Of a DNA stretch of 8,066 bases, positions 1 through 5,433 are shown one piece after another. The notes beneath the pieces were generated by a model. The model did no database searches and was not told the origin of the DNA. It saw only the letters and a program-made list of their open reading frames with translations. Both the position numbers and the translations under genes were made by a program. Source of the stretch: SZUA-521 sp041738285 (GTDB lineage: Bacteria > Pseudomonadota > Gammaproteobacteria > Pseudomonadales > Azotimanducaceae); contig JBGSQB010000218.1 of NCBI GenBank assembly GCA_041738285.1, positions 1 to 8,066 of the forward strand, written 5' to 3'. How positions within the stretch are numbered: the first letter of the stretch is position 1; each line of letters begins with the position of its first letter.

Positions 1-361
1 GCGGCTGCTTGGTGCGCGGCGGCCCTGGCACGGCGGGCGCAGGGGCCATGTTCTGGTTGCCCCAGGCCAGATCCTGGAGCTGGCGCTCGACCCGGGCGAT
101 GCGCGTGTCGAGGGCATGCAGGGTTTCACCGAGACGAACGACGTCGTCGCGACTGGGCATGTTGAAGCTTGCCAGCTGCTCTCCCATGAAGTCGCTGAAG
201 GTCTTCGACAACCGGGTTTGCACGCGCTGTACCTCGTTCATGGACCGACTGTACTGCTCGGTGCCCATCAAGCGGTTGGCCAGCGCGTCGATGTCACGCT
301 CGGCCTGGGTCACGAACTCGGAAAAGAACTCAGCAAAGTCGAAGGGTCGCTGATCGGCCAT
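1..361 (-). CDS. PhaE-like PHA-associated protein, 3' part outside window
   Basis: The gene starts at the ATG at 361 and runs off the left edge after 120 codons without a stop. A strong AGGAGG ribosome site (368-373) lies 6 bases upstream, so the start is well supported. The visible protein begins MADQRPFDFAEFF, is helical and highly charged (about residues 10-65), and has the motif NMPSRDDVVRLGE (67-79) followed by a heptad-like helix (about 80-98). A Pro/Ala-rich linker (106-120) then runs to the edge. The helix plus a '(L/M)PSRDDV/LPTRSEV' element resembles the C-terminal part of PhaE, the non-catalytic subunit of class III PHA synthases, and related granule proteins. The divergently transcribed neighbour is a phasin, which supports a PHA role. 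No catalytic residues are visible, so a structural or activator role is inferred. It could also be an uncharacterised coiled-coil protein. The CDS is certain; the function is moderate. Confidence 0.7.
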   Translation of the reverse strand, partial: MADQRPFDFAEFFSEFVTQAERDIDALANRLMGTEQYSRSMNEVQRVQTRLSKTFSDFMGEQLASFNMPSRDDVVRLGETLHALDTRIARVERQLQDLAWGNQNMAPAPAVPGPPRTKQP

Positions 362-367
362 GTCGGT

Positions 368-373
368 CCTCCT
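368..373 (-). promoter_or_regulatory. Strong ribosome binding site of the PhaE-like gene
   Basis: On the minus strand the sequence reads AGGAGG followed by six bases and ATG (361). It is a full match to the Shine-Dalgarno core at good spacing, and it fixes the start of a gene whose end is not in the window. Confidence 0.8.
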
Positions 374-388
374 GTCGGGCAACAGACG

Positions 389-416
389 TCGCGCCGAAGA
401 AGTCAGTATGGCGCGA
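389..416. repeat. 7-bp inverted repeat over the candidate promoter
   Basis: TCGCGCC (389-395) and GGCGCGA (410-416) are perfect inverted copies 14 bp apart. The right arm touches the proposed -10 box and the left arm lies just past the proposed transcription start. That is where a repressor operator for the PhaE-like gene would sit. It may instead be a weak RNA stem or a chance GC-rich match. Confidence 0.4.
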
Positions 417-433
417 GCGGATGACGACGTAAA
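405..433 (-). promoter_or_regulatory. Candidate sigma-70 promoter for the PhaE-like gene
   Basis: On the minus strand TTTACG (428-433) and CATACT (405-410) are separated by exactly 17 bp. Each matches four of six positions of the -35 (TTGACA) and -10 (TATAAT) consensus. Transcription would start near 398, giving a leader of about 35-40 bases that includes the ribosome site. This is a visual match only; such weak matches occur by chance, and no start site has been mapped. Confidence 0.35.
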
Positions 434-437
434 ACGC

Positions 438-455
438 CTGCCGTGATGTCGGCAG
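438..455. repeat. 6-bp inverted repeat upstream of the phasin gene
   Basis: CTGCCG (438-443) and CGGCAG (450-455) are perfect inverted arms around the six bases TGATGT, about 37 bp before the phasin start. It could be an operator half-site pair or a small hairpin in the phasin leader. No U-tract follows, so it is not an intrinsic terminator. I see no convincing -35/-10 pair for the phasin in the same region. Confidence 0.35.
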
Positions 456-491
456 TGGTAGGCTTAAACTCCACCAGAGGGGGGCGGGAAT

Positions 492-920
492 ATGACGGAA
501 GACAAGAGCACGGGCGCCTGGCCGAACATCGACATTGGCCAGATCCTGGGCCAGTTGCAGATCCCTGGCGTAGACCTGAACGCGCTGATCGAGCGCGAGC
601 GCGCCAACATACAAGCCGTTCAACAGGCCAATCGCATCGCCTTCGAAGGCTGGCAGGGGCTCATGAATCGCCAGGCCGAGATGATCCGGGAAGCGATGTC
701 GACCTGGCAGGACAGCGCGGGTACCGCGCGCGGCGAGCCGGGCGAGGCCCTGGCCAACGCCGGTGCCCAGGCACAGCAAGCGATGGAAAAGGCGCTCGCC
801 AACATGCGGGAACTGGCCGAGATGGCGACCCGCTCGCAATCCGAGGCCGCCGAAGTCGTGCGAAAGCGGTTCGAACAGAACCTGCAGGAACTGCGCGCGC
901 AGCTCACACCGAAGCAGTAG
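492..920 (+). CDS. Phasin family protein (PHA granule-associated)
   Basis: This is a 142-residue, soluble, almost entirely helical protein with no signal peptide and no cysteine. Residues 24-35 (IPGVDLNALIER) lead into a long amphipathic helix (36-75) with QANRIAFEGWQGLMNRQAE (45-63). A Gly/Ala-rich turn (76-95) and a second amphipathic helix (about 96-137) follow. The 'IPG-D-ALIE-R-NI-A-ANR-A-EG-Q---RQAE' pattern and the length fit the Phasin_2-type phasins, which coat PHA granules in the cytoplasm and influence granule size, synthase and depolymerase activity. A purine-rich stretch (about 476-490) acts as ribosome site. The gene is divergent from the PhaE-like gene and only 9 bp upstream of the hydrolase, so it is probably the first gene of a two-gene unit. 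The family call is good; PHA production itself is not shown, because no phaC, phaA or phaB is visible here. Confidence 0.85.
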   Translation: MTEDKSTGAWPNIDIGQILGQLQIPGVDLNALIERERANIQAVQQANRIAFEGWQGLMNRQAEMIREAMSTWQDSAGTARGEPGEALANAGAQAQQAMEKALANMRELAEMATRSQSEAAEVVRKRFEQNLQELRAQLTPKQ

Positions 921-929
921 TCGACGCGC

Positions 930-2615
930 ATGGGCGCACGCCTGGCCATCGGCATTGCCTTGATCCTTGGCGGCGTTCTGCTTGCCCATTCGGTACAAAC
1001 CGGCGGCGATGTCCGACTCACCGATGTACGGTTCGTCGACGCAAGCGGCAAACCGATGAGTGCGCTGCTGTATGTCCCGGACGGAGCGACGCAGCACACC
1101 CCTGCGCCGGGCATCCTTGCGGTGCACGGCTACATCAATTCCCGCGAGACCCAGGCGCCATTCGCCATCGAGTTGGCGCGTCGTGGCTACGTCGTCCTCG
1201 CCCTCGACCAGACCGGGCACGGCTTCAGCGCGCCACCGGCTTTCAGCGCCGGGTTCGGCGGCCCTGCGGGGCTTGCGTATCTGGCGAGCCTGCCGTTCGT
1301 CGATCGCGACAACATCGGCCTCGAGGGTCACTCGATGGGGGGGTGGGCGGTGCTCAGTGCCGCGACAGGCGCCGAAAGTGACTATCGCGCCATCGTGCTG
1401 GCGGGTTCGACCACGGGCCTGTTCGGCACCGCTGAAGGCTCCCCGACCTGGCCGCGCAATGTCGCCGTGGTGTTCAGTATCTGGGATGAGTTCGCGCAGC
1501 TCATGTGGGCGGTGCCCCGGGGCGCCGATATCCCGCATGCCCCTAAACTGAAGGCGCTGTTCGGCACCGCTGACGTTGTTACAGAGGGGCGAGTGTACGG
1601 CGACATCGACGCCGGAACGGGCAGGATTCTGCGGATGCCCACAACGACACATCCTGGGGACCACCTTTCGACCGAAGCGGTGGCCGATGCCATCGACTGG
1701 TTCGAGCGGACACTGACGGGTGGGCACTCGGTTACCGGCCAAGTGTGGATGTGGAAGGAGTTCGGCACCCTGATCGCGTTGTGCGGCCTCATCGTGACCC
1801 TGCTGACGATCGGTCGGATGCTGACGACGTACACGCATCGAATACCTGCGACCGATGGTGGGTCCACACGCGTACCATCGCGGCAACGCCGGATGATCAT
1901 CGCGCAGTTGAGCGTAGTTCCGGTCGTGACCTACTTCCCGGCGTTTCTGTTGGCAGAGCGTTGGTTGCCACCGACTGCAGTCTGGCCACAGCAGATCACC
2001 AATGGACTCATGATCTGGTTGCTCGTCAACGGCGCAATCACCGCCATCGGCTTGGCCTCGTCCGGTTTCGACGCCCGTCGAGCGGGGCTCATTCATGTCG
2101 ACGGCAAGACTCGAATGGGCGGGTCGCTGCTCGTCGCCTGCGCGGCAGTTGCGTCTGGCTATGCACTGCTTGCTTTGATGCACGATCTCTTCACCGTGGA
2201 CTTTCGCTTCTGGGTGGTCGCAGTCAAGTTGCTCGCACCCTGGCATGTCACTGCGCTGCTCGCGTATCTGCCGGTGCTTGTCGTGTTCTTCGTGCTGCTT
2301 GGCAGCGCCGCAGCGCCGCTCATCGATGCGGGCTCGACGAGTCGCAACGCAGCACGCATCGCAAGCGTGCTGTCTGGGGGCTTCGTTGTGCTGCTGTTGA
2401 TGCAATACGTTCCGCTGCTGGCAGGCGGCACGCTCGTGCTCGGTCAGCCGCTGATGACGATCGTCGCCCTTCAGTTTGTGGTACTGCTCGCGATCGTAGG
2501 CGTCATCATCGCGGTGTTTCATCGCGCCACGGGCACGGTTTACACGGGCGCATTCATCAATGCCCTGTTCATTGGCTGGGTCGTGGTCGCAGGCCAAGCA
2601 ACCCACGTTGCCTGA
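930..2615 (+). CDS. Membrane-anchored alpha/beta hydrolase with polytopic C-terminal domain
   Basis: The 561-residue protein has three parts. An N-terminal hydrophobic segment (about 5-20) is a signal anchor or uncleaved signal. An alpha/beta-hydrolase domain (about 28-262) carries the oxyanion HG (66-67), LALDQTGHG (90-98) and the nucleophile elbow GHSMGG (133-138, Ser135). The likely catalytic His is 241 or 245 in HPGDH; the acid is unresolved (D186 or D214 are candidates). The C-terminal half has about eight predicted transmembrane segments (near 279-297, 324-341, 356-376, 398-418, 437-458, 478-498, 508-530 and 539-556). The hydrolase probably faces the periplasm, inferred from the N-terminal anchor. 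The substrate is unknown: an ester, lipid or polyester is plausible. It begins 9 bp after the phasin stop with a poor ribosome site, suggesting co-transcription and translational coupling. The gene ends 6 bp from the convergent lpxL-like gene, leaving no room for a separate terminator. The hydrolase fold is certain; the physiological role is not recognised. Confidence 0.85.
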   Translation: MGARLAIGIALILGGVLLAHSVQTGGDVRLTDVRFVDASGKPMSALLYVPDGATQHTPAPGILAVHGYINSRETQAPFAIELARRGYVVLALDQTGHGFSAPPAFSAGFGGPAGLAYLASLPFVDRDNIGLEGHSMGGWAVLSAATGAESDYRAIVLAGSTTGLFGTAEGSPTWPRNVAVVFSIWDEFAQLMWAVPRGADIPHAPKLKALFGTADVVTEGRVYGDIDAGTGRILRMPTTTHPGDHLSTEAVADAIDWFERTLTGGHSVTGQVWMWKEFGTLIALCGLIVTLLTIGRMLTTYTHRIPATDGGSTRVPSRQRRMIIAQLSVVPVVTYFPAFLLAERWLPPTAVWPQQITNGLMIWLLVNGAITAIGLASSGFDARRAGLIHVDGKTRMGGSLLVACAAVASGYALLALMHDLFTVDFRFWVVAVKLLAPWHVTALLAYLPVLVVFFVLLGSAAAPLIDAGSTSRNAARIASVLSGGFVVLLLMQYVPLLAGGTLVLGQPLMTIVALQFVVLLAIVGVIIAVFHRATGTVYTGAFINALFIGWVVVAGQATHVA

Positions 2616-2621
2616 CGAGCA

Positions 2622-3545
2622 TCAGTACATGGCGGGCAGCCCGGGCGGTCCGTGCTTGAAGCGCTTGTACTGCCACTGATACTGGGCCGGGTCCGACCGC
2701 ACGATGGCTTCGATATGAGCATTGATCGCGGTCGCGCAGCGCACCGGATCCTCGGCAAAGACCGATGGTGGAATCACCTCGACAACGATCTCGAAGCCAC
2801 CGCGCGCGGTGCGATGCGCGTAGCCGACCACTGCCAGCACGTTGGTACGTTGCACCAGACGCTGGGGCAGCGTCATCGTCAACGCGGGGCGCGCGAAGAA
2901 CGGTGCGTACACGCCGGTCCCTTGGTCCGGCACCTGATCCGGCAGCACGCCGACCAGTTGCCCATCTGCCAATGCCCGCAACAGTGCGCGGACTCCTGCT
3001 GTCGTTGCCGGCACGAGCGTGCTGCCGGCGCGCGCGCGCTGGGTGCGAAGCAGCCGATCCAGCGCTGCGATCCGCGGCGGGTCATACATCGCGACCAAGC
3101 CGAAGCGCTCGCCCAGGTAGAGATTGAGCAACTCCCAGTTGCCATAGTGCGGTGCCAGCAGCAGCACACCAGCACCGACCGAGATCGCCGACGCGATGAG
3201 ATCATCGCCCCGGACCGATTCGATGGTGCGTTGCCAGCGCGCCTTGGGCCAATGCCAGAGCATCCCCGTTTCCGCGACCAGCGCACCCGTGGCGCGAAGG
3301 CTCGTTCGCACCAGCGCTTTGCGCTCAGTGGTGGATGCGTCCGCGAAGCACACGTCAATATTGCTCTGCGTCGCGCACGCAGCGCGCGATCGCGTCACGA
3401 GGAACAGCCACGCGACGGCGCTGCCGAGTCGTCGGCTCAATGGCAGTGGCATCAATGCAATCAGCGCGACGGCCAGCTGCAACGCAGCTGCCGTCAGACG
3501 ATCAAGCACCGTCTCGCTCGACGCGCGCTCGTATGCCTGAAGCAA
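2622..3545 (-). CDS. LpxL/HtrB-like lysophospholipid/lipid A acyltransferase
   Basis: This 307-residue inner-membrane protein of the LpxL/LpxM (bacterial lipid A acyltransferase) family transfers an acyl chain from acyl-ACP to a lipid A precursor or related lipid. A hydrophobic N-terminal anchor spans about 17-33, with a second hydrophobic stretch at 42-51. The catalytic HX4E motif is HYGNWE (133-138, His133 and Glu138), preceded by GVLLLAPH. Further family features are DPPR (155-158), LLPDQ-like VLPDQVPDQGTG (200-211), YAPFF (213-217) and the terminal YQWQYKRFK (289-297). The longest reading starts at TTG (3545) and overlaps tag by 52 bp. A GTG at 3509 would give 296 residues and a 16-bp overlap and fits the family N-terminus equally well. 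Neither start has a strong ribosome site, so coupling to tag is likely. Pseudomonas also has an HtrB-like gene after tag. Which acyl position it serves, or whether it acts on ornithine or other lipids, cannot be told. Confidence 0.88.
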   Translation of the reverse strand: MLQAYERASSETVLDRLTAAALQLAVALIALMPLPLSRRLGSAVAWLFLVTRSRAACATQSNIDVCFADASTTERKALVRTSLRATGALVAETGMLWHWPKARWQRTIESVRGDDLIASAISVGAGVLLLAPHYGNWELLNLYLGERFGLVAMYDPPRIAALDRLLRTQRARAGSTLVPATTAGVRALLRALADGQLVGVLPDQVPDQGTGVYAPFFARPALTMTLPQRLVQRTNVLAVVGYAHRTARGGFEIVVEVIPPSVFAEDPVRCATAINAHIEAIVRSDPAQYQWQYKRFKHGPPGLPAMY

Positions 3546-4075
3546 CTCGTGAGGTGATCGTTTACGAGACCGCCGGCCTGCATGAATGCATAACAGATGG
3601 TCGGGCCAACGAACCTGAACCCACGGCGCTTCAATTCCTTGGACATGGATTGCGCCGTTGGAGTCGATGCGGGGATCTGGCTATGCCGATCCCAACGGTT
3701 CTGAACGGGGGCGCCGTCGACGAACGACCAGAAGAACTCGGGTTCCCTTGTTTCCAGTTCGAGGAACGCGCGCGCATTGTCGACGACCGCCTCGATCTTG
3801 CCGCGATGTCGGATGATGCCCGGGTCTTGAAGAGCGTGCTCCACTTCGCGCGCGCCCCAGCGCGCGAGACGCTCAGGCACAAAGTCGTCGAACACCGTAT
3901 GCATGTGGCCACGCTTGCGGAGCACAGTGATCCAGCTGAGACCCGCCTGCATTCCCTCGACCATCAGCAGCTCGAACAAGTCCCGTGAATCGCGGCAGGG
4001 AATCCCCCATTCACGATCGTGATAGCGCACGTACAGCGGATCCGTACCGCACCAGCTACAACGCGCTTTGACCAT
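3494..4075 (-). CDS. tag: DNA-3-methyladenine glycosylase I
   Basis: A 193-residue cytoplasmic base-excision repair enzyme that removes 3-methyladenine from alkylated DNA. The sequence follows E. coli Tag throughout. The zinc ligands correspond to Cys6, His19, His174 and Cys178 (E. coli C4, H17, H175, C179). DREWGIP (20-26), the catalytic-site Glu40 within EGMQAGLSWITVLRKR (40-55), DPGIIRHRGKI (84-94), LWSF-like FFWSF (114-118), and KRRGFRFVGPTICYAFMQA (149-167) are all present. The C-terminal tail after Cys178 is about 15 residues, basic, and overlaps the start of the lpxL-like gene. The ATG start at 4075 aligns with the E. coli start, offset by two residues. I see no good ribosome site. It is divergent from gmhB over 48 bp and is probably first in a tag-lpxL-like operon. 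Nothing suggests loss of activity. Confidence 0.97.
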   Translation of the reverse strand: MVKARCSWCGTDPLYVRYHDREWGIPCRDSRDLFELLMVEGMQAGLSWITVLRKRGHMHTVFDDFVPERLARWGAREVEHALQDPGIIRHRGKIEAVVDNARAFLELETREPEFFWSFVDGAPVQNRWDRHSQIPASTPTAQSMSKELKRRGFRFVGPTICYAFMQAGGLVNDHLTSCFRHTSARRARRCLIV

Positions 4076-4107
4076 GAATCGGATTTACCGGAAGATTGCG
4101 CCGATTC
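4076..4107. repeat. 7-bp inverted repeat abutting the tag start codon
   Basis: GAATCGG (4076-4082) and CCGATTC (4101-4107) are perfect inverted arms with an 18-bp spacer. They occupy most of the 48-bp divergent tag/gmhB intergenic region, with the left arm directly next to the tag ATG. It could be an operator shared by both genes, or a stem in the tag leader that would hide the start region. No protein partner can be assigned. Confidence 0.4.
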
Positions 4108-4123
4108 TAGTCGACCCTCACTC

Positions 4124-4663
4124 ATGCCGCTCGTCCTGCTCGATCGCGACGGAGTCATCAATCATGATTCCACCGACTACATACGGACCGCGCATGAGTG
4201 GCGGCCGTTGCCCGGTAGCCTGGAGTCGATCGTCGCGCTCAACGGCGCCGGGTTCACCGTGGCGGTGTGCACGAATCAGTCCGCGGTGGGCCGCGGTTAC
4301 ATCGACCGCGCGACGCTGATGGAGATTCACTCACGCATGATCGAAGCGCTCGGGGCCCTTGGGGGCCGACTCGACGGGATATACGTCTGCCCGCACGCAC
4401 CGGATGCGCGTTGTGCGTGCCGCAAGCCGGAACCCGGACTGTTGCACGCAGCCATGCGCGAGCTCGGGTTTGCACCCCAGGAGACGACGATGGTCGGTGA
4501 TTCACTGCGCGACATGCAGGCTGGGCTCGCGGCCGCGTGCGCGGTCATGCTGGTTCGTACCGGTCACGGGACGCACGACGAAGCTGCGGTGCGCGCATTG
4601 GGCGTGGATGCCGTATTCGATGACCTTCGCGGCGCCGCTGCGGCGCTCATCCGCCCATGCTGA
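4124..4663 (+). CDS. gmhB: D-glycero-D-manno-heptose 1,7-bisphosphate 7-phosphatase
   Basis: A 179-residue cytoplasmic HAD-superfamily phosphatase that removes the 7-phosphate in the ADP-heptose pathway for LPS inner core. HAD motif I is LLDRDGVIN (5-13; nucleophile Asp7, acid/base Asp9) and motif II is CTNQSAVGRG (49-58). The structural zinc loop CPHAPDARCAC (89-99; Cys89, His91, Cys97, Cys99) is diagnostic of GmhB. CRKPEPG (99-105) includes the motif III Lys101, and MVGDSLRDMQAG (123-134; Asp126) is motif IV. The start at 4124 places the DRDG motif at residue 7, as in other short GmhB proteins. An in-frame ATG at 4019 would add 35 residues antisense to tag and is unlikely. No clear ribosome site is visible. 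It overlaps plsC by 7 bp (ATGCTGA), so the two are co-translated. The histidinol-phosphatase domain is a relative, but no his genes are near. Confidence 0.95.
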   Translation: MPLVLLDRDGVINHDSTDYIRTAHEWRPLPGSLESIVALNGAGFTVAVCTNQSAVGRGYIDRATLMEIHSRMIEALGALGGRLDGIYVCPHAPDARCACRKPEPGLLHAAMRELGFAPQETTMVGDSLRDMQAGLAAACAVMLVRTGHGTHDEAAVRALGVDAVFDDLRGAAAALIRPC

Positions 4664-5433
4664 CCACGCTGTTCGATAGTCTGCGGGCGCTGCTGTTCTA
4701 CATCGGCTACACGCTGATCACCGTGGTATGGGGCACCCTGTCGATGCTCATCGCCTGGGCGATCCCGTACCGCGCACGATTCCATTTCATCATTGGCGCA
4801 TGGACGCGAATGGTACTCGGCTGGCTGCGTATCACCTGCGGCATCAGTCATGCCGTGGAAGGGCTCGAACACATTCCCAAGCGCGCCTGCGTGGTGTTCG
4901 TCAAACACGAAAGCACCTGGGAGACTGCGTTCATTCAGCGTCTGTTTGCGCCCCAGGCAACCCTGATCAAACGCGAACTCTTGCGCATTCCATTCTTCGG
5001 CTGGGCGTTCGGTCTGCTCAAACCCATTGCCATCGATCGGGGTGATGCGCGAGCAGCCCTGCGACACCTGATCCGCGCCGGCAAAGACCGGATCGATCAG
5101 AACATCTGGGTGGTGCTGTTTCCCGAAGGTACCCGGGTTCCGATCGGCAGTACCCGAGCGTTTCAGGCCGGTGGCGCCGCCCTCGCCCAGGCAAGCGGCG
5201 CGCCGGTGCTGGTGATCGCTCACAACGCCGCCGACCATTGGCCCGCCCACGCACTGCGCAAGCGGCCCGGCGTGATCCGCGTCAAGATCTCGCCCCCGAT
5301 TGCAACCGAGGGTAAAAAAGCTAAAGAAATCAATGCGTTAGCGGAGGCCTGGCTCGCCGACGCCATGGTCCAGCTCGGTCGCGGTCAGACGTCGAGGTTG
5401 ACCACCGACAACGCATTGGCCTCGATGAACTGA
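4657..5433 (+). CDS. plsC: 1-acyl-sn-glycerol-3-phosphate acyltransferase
   Basis: A 258-residue inner-membrane enzyme converting lysophosphatidic acid to phosphatidic acid in phospholipid synthesis. One or two N-terminal hydrophobic segments (about 11-36) anchor it. Acyltransferase motif I is KHESTWET (83-90; His84 and Glu89, an HX4E variant of the usual HX4D). IKRELLRIPFFGW (104-116) is motif II, FPEGTR (155-160) motif III, and GAPVLVIAHN (181-190) motif IV. The start ATG at 4657 overlaps the gmhB stop. Pseudomonas carries a plsC-type gene (lptA) in the same position beside gyrB. Its last 16 codons read through the 3' end of gyrB on the other strand, giving an unusual C-terminal tail (about 243-258) that looks like non-family sequence. 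The function is safe at the family level; acyl-chain preference is unknown, and a second plsC elsewhere is common. Confidence 0.93.
   Translation: MLTTLFDSLRALLFYIGYTLITVVWGTLSMLIAWAIPYRARFHFIIGAWTRMVLGWLRITCGISHAVEGLEHIPKRACVVFVKHESTWETAFIQRLFAPQATLIKRELLRIPFFGWAFGLLKPIAIDRGDARAALRHLIRAGKDRIDQNIWVVLFPEGTRVPIGSTRAFQAGGAALAQASGAPVLVIAHNAADHWPAHALRKRPGVIRVKISPPIATEGKKAKEINALAEAWLADAMVQLGRGQTSRLTTDNALASMN

Noticed and set aside
1337..1343. Run of seven G in the codons of the hydrolase nucleophile elbow, possible phase-variable tract
   Set aside because: Seven bases is short for phase variation, and the run is explained by Met-Gly-Gly-Trp codons in a conserved motif.
330..2606. A 758-codon open frame on the minus strand opposite the phasin and the hydrolase
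   Set aside because: Its composition (many Arg, His, Gln, Cys, Asp) is typical of the antisense frame of a GC-rich gene. It has no domain I recognise, and the plus-strand genes opposite carry clear family motifs.
2616..2621. Possible bidirectional terminator between the hydrolase and the lpxL-like gene
   Set aside because: The gap is only 6 bp, and I found no stem followed by a T-tract in the flanking sequence on either strand.
3028..3039. Alternating GC stretch, possible Z-DNA element
   Set aside because: Only 12 bp, inside coding sequence for an Arg-Ala stretch in GC-rich DNA; expected by chance.
2652..3557. A 301-codon plus-strand open frame opposite the lpxL-like gene
   Set aside because: It is antisense to a gene with a complete HX4E motif and family ending, is Arg/His/Gln-rich and has no recognisable motif.
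4019..4123. An earlier ATG that would lengthen GmhB by 35 residues
   Set aside because: It is antisense to the conserved N-terminus of tag, and GmhB proteins normally have DRDG within the first 10-15 residues.
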